The notes under the pieces were generated by a model. The model had not been told where the DNA came from. It saw only the letters and a program-made list of their open reading frames with translations, and did no database searches. The position numbers and the translations under genes were made by a program. A DNA stretch of 64,000 nt from Haloglomus salinum (GTDB taxonomy: Archaea > Halobacteriota > Halobacteria > Halobacteriales > Haloarculaceae): the NCBI RefSeq assembly GCF_024298825.1, contig NZ_CP101153.1:3100001-3164000 (forward strand), given 5' to 3'. Below are positions 24,963 to 32,296 of this stretch, one piece after another (position 1 is the stretch's first letter; the number at the start of each line of letters is the position of its first letter).

Positions 24963-26518
24963 GCCCAGACACCTCCGGGGCCCTCGGCGCCCTCGTCGGG
25001 CGCGTCGTCGAAGCACTCGCCGGCGGGGCAGTCGCCGTCCGCGTGCGCTCGCACAGTACCGGCGAAGCGGTCGAGCGCCGTCCGGGTCGGGCGCCCGGCC
25101 TCGCGCCCGAACGCACAGAGGCTCGTCTCACCCATCGTGCGCAGGAGCTCGCGCAGCCCGGCCTCGTCGTGGTCGCCGTCGTAGACTTCCCGAAGGCCAT
25201 CGTGGAGCTGTTTCGACCCCTCGCGGCAGGGCACACAGCGCCCGCAGTTGGCCTCGCGGGCGAACGCGGCCCGGCGGCCGACCGCGGCGAGGAGGCAGGC
25301 GTCGGTGAACGGCTCGACCGCTCCTGCCGTGCCGCAGTCGGCGGCACGGAGCGCGGGTGCCCCGGCGGGCACGTCGAGGTCGCGCGTCAGGCCGCCGAAG
25401 CGACCCCCGACGACGGCCCAGTCCGGCTCCCGGGTCCCGTCGAGTGCGGCCAGTGCCCGCCCGACCGGTGCGTCCGTCGGGAGTTCGACGGTCGCTGGCG
25501 GCCCCACGGCGTCGCCGCCGGGGCCGCGCGGCGTGGCCGTGACGAGTCGCGTCCCCGGGTCCCCCGCGTCGGGGTCGAAGGCGTCGGGCTCACGCAGGAG
25601 CGCCACGAACTGGGTCAGCGTTCGCGGCGTGTGGACCACGGTCGGGCGGCCGTAGAGGCCCCACGTCGCGGGACCGGGTGGCCGGCGACGCGCCTCGATA
25701 CGGTCCGCCCCCTCCAGCGCCTCCAGCGCCATCGTCGGCTCGCCGGCGGTGAACGTCCCCGGGCCGGAAGCGACCTGCACGGTCACGTCTGCGGGTGCCA
25801 GGGCGCCGGCCGCGCGCGCGGTCCGGTCGGCCGCGAGGGCGTCGTTCTCGCCGACGTAGACAACCACGTCCTCGGCGTCGACGACGCCGGCGACGGCGAA
25901 CGCGCCCGCGAGCACCTCCGCCGGGGCCGAGGTGAGCAGCAACTCGTCACCCGCCACGGCCGCGTCTGCCTCGTTCGCGTTCACGACGACGACCGGGTCA
26001 CCGGACGCGTCGCGAGCGGTCTCCCAGACGCCGGCGACGGGCCGGTCGCGCGCGATGTCGCCGCGTCCACGGCCCAGCAACCCGACGCGCGCGGCGTGGT
26101 CGAGCGTCACCTCGGGATCGCCCGGAAGTGACGGTCGCAACTCGGGGTCGAACTCGTCGACGCGCGTCCAGCCACAGGAATCGAGCACGCGCCGACGGCC
26201 GACGGCGAGCGGTCCGTCGTCGGGCGTCGGGAACTGGCCCGTCCTGGGCTGGTGTTCGACGACGGCGTACGCGTGGAGCATCGGTCGGCCGTCGTGGAAC
26301 TCCCTCGCGAGTCGCTCGCAGGTCTCGGCGTCCGCGTTGGTGTGGATGGCGGTCCGGCTGTCGCGGGTGACGAGCGCCAGCGGCTCCAGCGCCGGCACGC
26401 CCGTGGACCCGACGGGGACCACCGGCACGTCGTCGGGAGCCGTCTCGCGGGTCGCGCGCAGTCGGTCGGTCGCCTCCGGTCCGCCGGTCAGGGCGAGCCG
26501 AACGGAGGAGTCGGTCAT
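24959..26518 (-). CDS. Formate dehydrogenase subunit beta, NuoF-like with degenerate FMN/NAD site
   Basis: A 519-residue NuoF-like electron-transfer subunit. The C-terminal 4Fe-4S motif CGRCVPCREGSKQL followed 36 residues later by SLCAFG is intact, and GEPTMALEALEG matches the family. The glycine-rich FMN segment has become LGRGRGDIARDRP and the usual NADEGEP-type NAD/FMN motif reads NANEADAAV, so NAD binding may be lost. The N-terminal 100 residues resemble a thioredoxin-like or novel domain with no obvious 2Fe-2S cysteines. It overlaps the alpha gene by four bases and must form a complex with it. Confidence 0.85.
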   Translation of the reverse strand: MTDSSVRLALTGGPEATDRLRATRETAPDDVPVVPVGSTGVPALEPLALVTRDSRTAIHTNADAETCERLAREFHDGRPMLHAYAVVEHQPRTGQFPTPDDGPLAVGRRRVLDSCGWTRVDEFDPELRPSLPGDPEVTLDHAARVGLLGRGRGDIARDRPVAGVWETARDASGDPVVVVNANEADAAVAGDELLLTSAPAEVLAGAFAVAGVVDAEDVVVYVGENDALAADRTARAAGALAPADVTVQVASGPGTFTAGEPTMALEALEGADRIEARRRPPGPATWGLYGRPTVVHTPRTLTQFVALLREPDAFDPDAGDPGTRLVTATPRGPGGDAVGPPATVELPTDAPVGRALAALDGTREPDWAVVGGRFGGLTRDLDVPAGAPALRAADCGTAGAVEPFTDACLLAAVGRRAAFAREANCGRCVPCREGSKQLHDGLREVYDGDHDEAGLRELLRTMGETSLCAFGREAGRPTRTALDRFAGTVRAHADGDCPAGECFDDAPDEGAEGPGGVWA

Positions 26519-26653
26519 TCCCCGAGGGCACGGCCGTCGGCGTGATAAGGATTGGCGACCCGCCCCCGCGGCGGGTTCGGCCGCGGCCGCCGGGACCCGG
26601 GCCCCGTCGCCGGAATGGATACGATTACGGGCTGGGCTGCCCTCGGCCCGGAC

Positions 26654-26881
26654 ATGTCCGACAACCGCGTCGTGGAGGGGCGGATGGTGACGCCGGCGAA
26701 GCTGGCCGAACTCATCGAGGGCGAGTCGCCGATGGACACCGAGGGCATCGAGGACGCCGACCGCGACTGCCCGGAGTGTGGCGGGAACGTCATCAGCGTC
26801 GGCTACATGCCCAGCGTCACGGAGTTCGTCACTGGCTACAAGTGCCAGGACTGTTCGTGGAGCGAGACGGACCGGGACTGA
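26654..26881 (+). CDS. Small zinc-ribbon protein, DUF5795-like
   Basis: A 75-residue protein started at MSDNRVVEGRMVTPAKL. Two knuckles, CPECGG and CQDCSW, form one zinc ribbon; between them is SVGYMPSVTEFVTGYK. It reads like a small haloarchaeal DUF (I believe DUF5795, from memory). It is divergent from fdhB and convergent with the ferredoxin gene, whose stop codon lies two bases beyond this one. Confidence 0.75.
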   Translation: MSDNRVVEGRMVTPAKLAELIEGESPMDTEGIEDADRDCPECGGNVISVGYMPSVTEFVTGYKCQDCSWSETDRD

Positions 26882-26882
26882 C

Positions 26883-27275
26883 TCACTCCGACTCGCCGGG
26901 CCACAGCTGCCCCCACACCACCTTCTCCGGGACCCGTACCGTCAGCGGCTCCTCGACCGGAATCTGACAGGAGAGCCGCGGGTACCCGAAGCGCGCGGCG
27001 GCGCGGTCGTGCCAGTGCTCGGGCGCGGGCGCGTCCCCGTCGGCGTTCGCGCCGCGCTCGCCGTCCGCGTCCTCGAAGCGGACGCCACAGGTCCCACAGA
27101 GCCCGCGCCCGCCGCAGTTGGCGACGCGCGAGACCGACCCGTACACGTCGAAGCCCGCATCCAGCAGGGCGTCCCGCAGTCGGGTGCCACGTTCGACGCG
27201 GAGCGTCGTCTCGTAGTCGCCGGTCCGGACCGTCACCGGCACGTCCTCGCCGTCGGGGGCTCCCTCGTCGGTCAC
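26883..27275 (-). CDS. 2Fe-2S ferredoxin
   Basis: A 130-residue protein beginning at a GTG (VTDEGAPDG). The plant-type cluster motif CGGRGLCGTCGVRF supplies three cysteines and SCQIPV near residue 105 supplies the fourth. An acidic insert of about 20 residues sits between them, as in halophilic ferredoxins. It is divergent from tRNA-Trp and close to the formate dehydrogenase genes, so it is a plausible electron acceptor for Fdh, though no operon link exists. Confidence 0.85.
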   Translation of the reverse strand: MTDEGAPDGEDVPVTVRTGDYETTLRVERGTRLRDALLDAGFDVYGSVSRVANCGGRGLCGTCGVRFEDADGERGANADGDAPAPEHWHDRAAARFGYPRLSCQIPVEEPLTVRVPEKVVWGQLWPGESE

Positions 27276-27338
27276 GTCCAGCCCTTCGCACGCCGACGGC
27301 GAAAACCTCCCGACCGACTCCCACGGAACCGAAATCCC

Positions 27339-27344
27339 TTTAGA
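27339..27344 (+). promoter_or_regulatory. TATA box of tRNA-Trp
   Basis: tttaga centred 27 bases before the first base of the tRNA at 27369. Confidence 0.55.
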
Positions 27345-27368
27345 CGGAACCGGGGTACGTGATGGCGA

Positions 27369-27546
27369 GGGGCTGTGGCCAAGCCAGGCATGGCGACTGA
27401 CTCCAGAGGCCACGCGCCCGGGACGAGACTCCAGACTGATATACCGAGCGACCGGCTGATCACCGCGTCGCGATGACGACCCTCTGGAGAACCGAGGCGC
27501 AACCGGAGATATCAGTCGATCGGGGGTTCAAATCCCTCCGGCCCCA
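27369..27546 (+). tRNA. tRNA-Trp (CCA) with 104-base intron
   Basis: The acceptor strands GGGGCTG and CGGCCCC, a D arm (GCC...GGC), and the T arm gggttcaaatccc are all present; the discriminator base is A and the 3' CCA is not encoded. The anticodon loop is split by an intron at 27407-27510. Exons 27369-27406 and 27511-27546 join to a 7-base loop CTCCAGA between ACTGA and TCAGT, with anticodon CCA. The splice site is a canonical bulge-helix-bulge: the 4-base helix CTCC/GGAG is flanked by 3-base bulges AGA and ATA. Intron position and anticodon match tRNA-Trp of other haloarchaea. Confidence 0.96.
27407..27510 (+). ncRNA. tRNA-Trp intron, probable box C/D guide RNA
   Basis: In haloarchaea the tRNA-Trp intron acts as a box C/D RNA that guides 2'-O-methylation of the same tRNA at positions 34 and 39. 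Here CTGA motifs are visible at 27436-27439 and 27456-27459, and GATGA at 27472-27476 is a box C-like element. The exact C, D', C', D assignment needs folding. Confidence 0.6.
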
Positions 27547-27548
27547 TA

Positions 27549-27743
27549 CTCAGCTTAAGCGAACTGCGACGAATCGAAGACCTGCGGGACTATCTCATCT
27601 GCTGCTTCTGCGGCGGTGAGATAGACCAGCATCCGAAGGAGTGCCCCGCGAAGGACCCCCCGACGACAACCCCGAACGGGGGTGGTGCCGGCCGTGACGC
27701 TCCGATGCGAGTGCGGTGGGGCCGTGGAGATTGTCGACGGTAG
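27549..27743 (+). pseudogene. Open frame fragment with zinc motif abutting the tRNA 3' end
   Basis: Starting two bases after the tRNA, 64 codons are open without a normal start. The reading is protein-like: SELRRIEDLRDYL followed by CCFCGGEIDQHPKEC, a Cys/His knuckle pair, then a low-complexity tail. The lack of ATG, GTG or TTG within the natural-looking part suggests a gene whose 5' end was removed when the island joined the tRNA. Its last 62 bases overlap the next gene in another frame. This could also be fortuitous. Confidence 0.35.
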
Positions 27744-27900
27744 CGAGCCCGACCCCGACGCGACCAGCTTCTTCGAGGTGTACGAGTGCGCTTCCTGCGG
27801 ACGCACCGGGACCTATACCCACCACACAAACCCGTCGCGATCGGACGAGTACGGAGGCTGCCTCACGTCGACCCTACCTGAAGGTGGTCGCCGTGCCTGA
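27682..27900 (+). CDS. Small zinc-ribbon protein of the island
   Basis: A 72-residue protein with CECGG near the N-terminus and CASCG in the middle, forming one zinc ribbon around FFEVYEC and GTYTHHT. The start is GTG (27682); a later GTG at 27694 is possible. Similar small ribbon proteins occur in haloarchaeal proviruses and integrative elements, from general knowledge. It overlaps the following gene by eight bases, so the two are coupled. Confidence 0.62.
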   Translation: MVPAVTLRCECGGAVEIVDGSEPDPDATSFFEVYECASCGRTGTYTHHTNPSRSDEYGGCLTSTLPEGGRRA

Positions 27901-28195
27901 CCCGTTCGAGTTCCGAGAGGAGGCCGACGAGCGGTCGACGAGCTGGGAACGCGCCGACCCTGACCGGGCCCTCATCGAGCGGCGTGCCTGGAATGAGTGG
28001 GCGCTACTGCTCCCGGATGGCGAGGAGGCCCACCGCTGCCGCCTGGAACGCGACCACGGCGCGTACGTGGGCGAGTGCGACTGTCCGGGCTACGAGTACC
28101 ACGACGGTCCGTGTGCCCACACGTGCACGCTTCTGCAAAAACACGAAATAACATATTGGCTAGAAATATTTCATTGCGGAGGGAATGGTGGTTGA
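27893..28195 (+). CDS. SWIM-type zinc-finger-like protein
   Basis: About 100 residues from a GTG overlapping the stop of the upstream gene. The C-terminal half contains GECDCPGYEYHDGPCAHT, which fits the CxCx(n)CxH SWIM zinc-finger pattern found in archaeal DNA-associated and recombination-linked proteins. The N-terminal part is charged with FEFREEADERSTSWERAD. Base composition is still G+C-rich up to about 28120, then shifts to A+T-rich before the stop, marking the island's composition boundary. Confidence 0.65.
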   Translation: MPDPFEFREEADERSTSWERADPDRALIERRAWNEWALLLPDGEEAHRCRLERDHGAYVGECDCPGYEYHDGPCAHTCTLLQKHEITYWLEIFHCGGNGG

Positions 28196-28197
28196 GT

Positions 28198-29046
28198 ATG
28201 AGCCGACTTCGAGAGTTTATACATATCAACGACGAGAGCCTGAACAGTAGTCTATCATCTCTCGGCAGAGGTGTACCATCCGAGGTTACACATTCTGTAG
28301 AAGGCGAATCGGAGAGATCCGGACAAGCAGGAGGTACGATTTGGGGGATTGGAGCGAAAGGAGAGTATTCAGGACTTAATCGAGATGCAATCGAAACACG
28401 CCTAGAAGTCTCGGCACCTTACCGATTCCAAGACCTACTGAATCAACTTGAAGAAGATAATATAGATATTTACGATAACCCTGACCCTCGAAGCGTCGCA
28501 AGAGGAGATGTAGTTCGGATATCTGGTGAAGCCAACCCGATGTCGATGTTTAAATTTGAAGTTGTTATCAAGACGTTCCGAGAGCTCCTCAATACTCAGA
28601 TGAGGGATAATCTTATTGAGCTTGATGAGGCACCGCAGGAACCAATGGGCGATGATGTGAACTTAGGCCAATTACAGGTCCTGCAAGATTTGATAGAGCA
28701 ATTCACCGGAGATAAACTGCCTCTAAGAATGGAGGGGGAGAATTATCGATACGGTGTAGCGCTTGACCGAGAGGATATGAGAGTACCAGCCCCAGGAGCA
28801 TTTCTGAATGAACCTGAGTATACGCTATTTGGTCGAGTAGAGGAGAGAATAGTCGGAGAAGATTCTTGGGACCCAATTTTAGCTATGAATATTATGGACA
28901 AATACCTGCCACAGGAAACTGCGGGAGAGGAGATGAGGGAGGCGCTGGAGGAGGCTGCTGAAGAAATGAATATTCCAATGGAGCCTGAGGATTGGGAAAT
29001 TCCTTCTCAAACCGCTATAATCCACCCGATTGCCATGTTCTGGTAG
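28198..29046 (+). CDS. DUF6414-like protein in A+T-rich island
   Basis: A 282-residue soluble protein. REFIHINDESLNSSLSSL at the N-terminus, the polar Gly/Ser/Glu linker and EVSAPYRFQDLLNQLEEDNI resemble DUF6414 proteins, whose role is unknown. ARGDVVRISGEANPMSMFKFEVV in the middle and a helical C-terminus follow. Codons such as ATA, AGA and TTA are frequent, unlike the flanking genes. A possible Shine-Dalgarno element ggaggg lies about 15 bases before the ATG. It is followed 261 bases later by a membrane protein gene; together they may form one functional unit. Confidence 0.6.
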   Translation: MSRLREFIHINDESLNSSLSSLGRGVPSEVTHSVEGESERSGQAGGTIWGIGAKGEYSGLNRDAIETRLEVSAPYRFQDLLNQLEEDNIDIYDNPDPRSVARGDVVRISGEANPMSMFKFEVVIKTFRELLNTQMRDNLIELDEAPQEPMGDDVNLGQLQVLQDLIEQFTGDKLPLRMEGENYRYGVALDREDMRVPAPGAFLNEPEYTLFGRVEERIVGEDSWDPILAMNIMDKYLPQETAGEEMREALEEAAEEMNIPMEPEDWEIPSQTAIIHPIAMFW

Positions 29047-29195
29047 TCGGAACACCGTCAGCAAGTCTAATTTTATCAGTTTCCTGACTGAGTCCCGGTG
29101 AAGGATTCACTTCACATAGGTGTAAACACATAATGTGGAGGATTCTCGCACAGCCTGTCCGATATAGTTGCCGCGCAGGGGTATCCGGGTCTCCA

Positions 29196-29209
29196 GATAT
29201 CCGGATATC
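29196..29209. promoter_or_regulatory. Perfect palindrome upstream of the 29308 gene
   Basis: gatatccggatatc is a 14-base perfect palindrome in the 261-base gap between the two larger island genes, about 75 bases before the TATA-like element at 29278. A related tatccgg occurs just upstream at 29182. It could be an operator. Confidence 0.4.
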
Positions 29210-29307
29210 CGCATCTTGTATTGAAGCTCTAAATTTGCAGGACAGAATCCGTATTGCATTCTACTACGGCCCCTATCTATAAGATATACAGCACGTTTGA
29301 ACGTTAT

Positions 29308-30126
29308 ATGTGTGCAGCAACCAGCCTCGGTCAGTTATCATATGCCTCGTTCTACCTCCCGTCTCTGGGCTTTGGAGTTCTGGCAACAACATCAGACAAT
29401 CCAATCTATGAGTACATTCATCCAGATATTGCGAATACGATTCTTTTCGGTCCTTCAGCCGTATTCTATGCACTGACAGCACTCACCTTCCTCGGCGCTA
29501 TGCAAGCACATGGGATCTCCAGGCTAATTTTTGGGCCCGATGGTCCATCAGCCCGCCCTAAGAATACGACAGCCCACCTCCGTCACACGCTGGCGATTGT
29601 TCTGGATAAAGAAGCAAATCAATTCCCGATAATTCCTTGTAGAATTGCCCAGCAGGGCTTCACACGACATTTGCTAGACTATCTTCGATACAAAATGGTT
29701 CTTTGGTTATACTCTGCGGCCGATAACCCGGAGACTCATACTAGTTTCAAAGAACTATTCGGAGAAGTACCAAAACGACATCGACTTGAAATCGGATATG
29801 AGCAGTTGGAATCTGAAGCGAAATCATGGAGTTGGAGGACCTATTTCAGGATCGCGTTCTTCCTCCCTATGGGGCTACTAAAGCATCTTAGTTGGCTTTC
29901 CCTGGCTCTATTGGTTGCGTTGGGCGCTCTCTCCACAGTTTCATATGCGATTCTTCTGTTGATATTTGCTCATTCTGTCCTGTTATTCAGGGGTTGGGTG
30001 TGGTCCTTTCTTCCGGACTATGTCAACTACGAAGCCGTCGACGACCAATTTATAGCAGAGTATGAATTCTATGAGGGTTCCGGGGCTCAAAATACACAAA
30101 AAAGAATTGAGACAGAAAGGGGATAA
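29308..30126 (+). CDS. Membrane protein of the island, unknown family
   Basis: About 272 residues. Two N-terminal helices (SYASFYLPSLGFGVLA and the segment around TILFGPSAVFYALTALTFLG) and a C-terminal pair (LLKHLSWLSLALLVALGALS and YAILLLIFAHSVLLF) bracket a soluble central region of about 120 residues that is predicted to face the cytoplasm. tataagatata at 29278-29288 lies 25-27 bases before the ATG at 29308 and favours this leaderless start; a TTG at 29254 adds 18 residues. A+T-rich codon use matches its island neighbours. No homologous family is recognised. Confidence 0.6.
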   Translation: MCAATSLGQLSYASFYLPSLGFGVLATTSDNPIYEYIHPDIANTILFGPSAVFYALTALTFLGAMQAHGISRLIFGPDGPSARPKNTTAHLRHTLAIVLDKEANQFPIIPCRIAQQGFTRHLLDYLRYKMVLWLYSAADNPETHTSFKELFGEVPKRHRLEIGYEQLESEAKSWSWRTYFRIAFFLPMGLLKHLSWLSLALLVALGALSTVSYAILLLIFAHSVLLFRGWVWSFLPDYVNYEAVDDQFIAEYEFYEGSGAQNTQKRIETERG

Positions 30127-30200
30127 TCGTTTGATTTTCCGGCCCTATACCAAAACCCGGACACCACCATAGTGATTGATTTCCGTCCACAGATGTGAAT

Positions 30201-30410
30201 ATGGTAGGTATAGACACCTTCCGAATCGGATTCTCCATTGCTACCGGATTGTTCATAATTGGAGCGATGGCCACGATTTGGGGGCTGTTTTTGGGCGAAA
30301 TGACGCCCCAGGAATCCCTGGCATATTCCACATCGTTGCTGGTTCTGGTCACCAGCATCTACGCCTGGGTGTCTGTACAGAGGTTACTACTCCCAGAAAT
30401 AGCAGATTAG
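30201..30410 (+). CDS. Two-helix small membrane protein of the island
   Basis: A 69-residue protein with two hydrophobic helices (TFRIGFSIATGLFIIGAMAT and YSTSLLVLVTSIYAWVSVQ) joined by a short polar loop containing GEMTPQES. It follows the larger membrane protein by 74 bases in the same direction and shares its A+T-rich composition. A GTG two codons upstream (30195) is an alternative start. Small membrane partners are common in toxin-effector and defence modules, but nothing in the sequence proves that here. Confidence 0.55.
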   Translation: MVGIDTFRIGFSIATGLFIIGAMATIWGLFLGEMTPQESLAYSTSLLVLVTSIYAWVSVQRLLLPEIAD

Positions 30411-30522
30411 ACGGTTCGGTTGATGAGCTGTGTTCCGCCTCTCCACCAAACCCTGGCCACCACCACAGCTACCCCGAACCTGACGCTTTACCCCCTGGCC
30501 CACCAACCTGCACCCGATAACC

Positions 30523-31782
30523 GTGTCCGACAGCGACCGAGAGTTCGACATCGTCGTATGGGGAGCGACCGGCGTCGCGGGACGTCTCCTCGCGGAGTAT
30601 CTCGCCGGGCAGTACCCGCCGGAGGAGCTCTCGCTGGCCATCGGCGGCCGTAACGAGGGGAAACTCGAGTCGGTCGAAGCCGACATCGTCGCCGAGGCCG
30701 ACGCGTGGGAGGAGATTCCCATCGTCCTCGGCGACGCGACGGAGCCCGAGAGCCTCCGCGAGATGGCGTCCCGCACCCACGTCGTCGCCACCACCGTCGG
30801 CCCGTACACGAAGTACGGGACGCCGCTGGTCGAGGCGTGCATCGAGACGGAGACCGACTACTGCGACCTGACGGGCGAGGTGAACTGGATTCGGGAGGTC
30901 GTCGACGAGTTCCACGACGACGCGGTCGCCGCCGAGACGCGCATCGTCAACAGCTGCGGGTACGACTCCGTCCCCACCGACATCGGGACGCTGATGGTCC
31001 AGACGTTCGCGAACGAGGAGTTCGGGGCGCCGTGCGACGAGGTCGGGGTCTACGTCGAGGACGTCAGCGGCGGGGTCAGCGGGGGGACACTGGCGAGCTT
31101 CGCCGAGCTGTTCGAGGCCGCATCGAACGACCCGGTCGCGCGGGAGGCGCTCCGGAACCCGTACTCGCTGGCGCCGCCCGGAGAGCGGGAGGGCCCCGAC
31201 CGGGGCGAGCAGCGGCTCGCGCGGAAGGACTCGCTGCGTTCGTCGTGGACGGCCCCGTCGCCGATGGCGGCCGTCAACGAGCGCGTGGTCCGGCGGAGCA
31301 ACGCGCTGCTGGACTATCCCTACAGCCGCGAGTTCACCTGCAAGGAGGTCATCCCGACCGGGCGCTCGGTGGTCGGCGCGGCCAGTTCGAGCGTCATCGC
31401 GGGTGGCATCGGACTGTTCGGGGCCGCCATGACCGTCTCCCCGGTCCGTCGGGGCCTCAGTCAGTACGTCTTCCCCGATCCGGGCGAGGGGCCGTCGGAG
31501 CGCCAGATGGAGAACGGCCACTTCACCATCCGCGTGCTGGGCCGCGGGACGGGCGAGGACGGGCCGTTCACCGTCGAGGCAGAGTTCGGTGTGGACCTGG
31601 ACCCGGGCTACGGCGGGACCGCCCGCATGCTCGGGGAGTCCGCGATGTGTCTCCTGCGCGACGAGGTCGACTCGCCGCTGGAGGGGGGCGTGCTGACCCC
31701 GGCCTCGGGCATCGGGATGCCGCTCGTCGACCGGCTCCGCGATGTCGGCTTCACCGCGACCGTGGGCGAGGCGAGCGAGTAG
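30523..31782 (+). CDS. Saccharopine dehydrogenase-like oxidoreductase (trans-acting enoyl reductase family)
   Basis: A 419-residue oxidoreductase with the N-terminal Rossmann signature FDIVVWGATGVAGRLLAEYL, then VVATTVGPYTKYGTPLVEACI and NSCGYDSVPTDIG. These match the saccharopine dehydrogenase NADP-binding family that includes mycobacterial trans-acting enoyl reductases of lipid synthesis. In archaea the equivalent could act on prenyl lipids, but this is inference. The start is GTG. High G+C content returns here, so it lies outside the island. Confidence 0.85.
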   Translation: MSDSDREFDIVVWGATGVAGRLLAEYLAGQYPPEELSLAIGGRNEGKLESVEADIVAEADAWEEIPIVLGDATEPESLREMASRTHVVATTVGPYTKYGTPLVEACIETETDYCDLTGEVNWIREVVDEFHDDAVAAETRIVNSCGYDSVPTDIGTLMVQTFANEEFGAPCDEVGVYVEDVSGGVSGGTLASFAELFEAASNDPVAREALRNPYSLAPPGEREGPDRGEQRLARKDSLRSSWTAPSPMAAVNERVVRRSNALLDYPYSREFTCKEVIPTGRSVVGAASSSVIAGGIGLFGAAMTVSPVRRGLSQYVFPDPGEGPSERQMENGHFTIRVLGRGTGEDGPFTVEAEFGVDLDPGYGGTARMLGESAMCLLRDEVDSPLEGGVLTPASGIGMPLVDRLRDVGFTATVGEASE

Positions 31783-31884
31783 CGGGAGCGGCGAGCACGG
31801 CGACGGCCATCGGCTCGATGCCCTCGCCGTCGTCCACTTCGCCACGGGCGATGCATACAGGCGCGTGGCACTCCAACGACGAGT

Positions 31885-32076
31885 ATGGCCGAGGAGGACG
31901 ACCCCGAGCAGTCCCCGCGGGAACGCGCCAAGCAACTGCAGGCCGAGATCGCGATGCTCCGTATCCGCGAGGGAACCGCCAACTTCGAGGACAAGGAGGC
32001 GTTCCGGCGGGCGATTCGCGAACGGGAGGCGGAACTCGAGGCCCTCGGTGTCGACCCGGACGACGAGAGCGCGTGA
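31885..32076 (+). CDS. Small coiled-coil haloarchaeal protein
   Basis: A 63-residue highly charged protein, nearly all helix: RERAKQLQAEIAMLRIREG and FRRAIREREAELEALG form two amphipathic segments. It resembles a short coiled-coil hairpin. No function is known. Confidence 0.68.
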   Translation: MAEEDDPEQSPRERAKQLQAEIAMLRIREGTANFEDKEAFRRAIREREAELEALGVDPDDESA

Positions 32077-32296
32077 CGAGCAGCGGCAGAAGACGGATAT
32101 GTGGCGTGGACTCCGGATATTCACTCTATCATGGGCGAATGAGATATCTACACATTTCTGGTTCTATATCGGCCAGAATATGTAGGATTAGTGTATATTA
32201 GATAAATGCGGCACAGAACCGGCCGATGTCGACTTCCGACCGGGGACATCCACCCTGTATAATTATCACCCATGTTGTCGACTGGTAGCATGGACT

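Noticed and set aside
30460-30530. Possible right attachment site repeating the tRNA-Trp 3' end
   Set aside because: Only a weak match (ccccctggccca versus the tRNA end) is visible, too short and imperfect to claim an att site.
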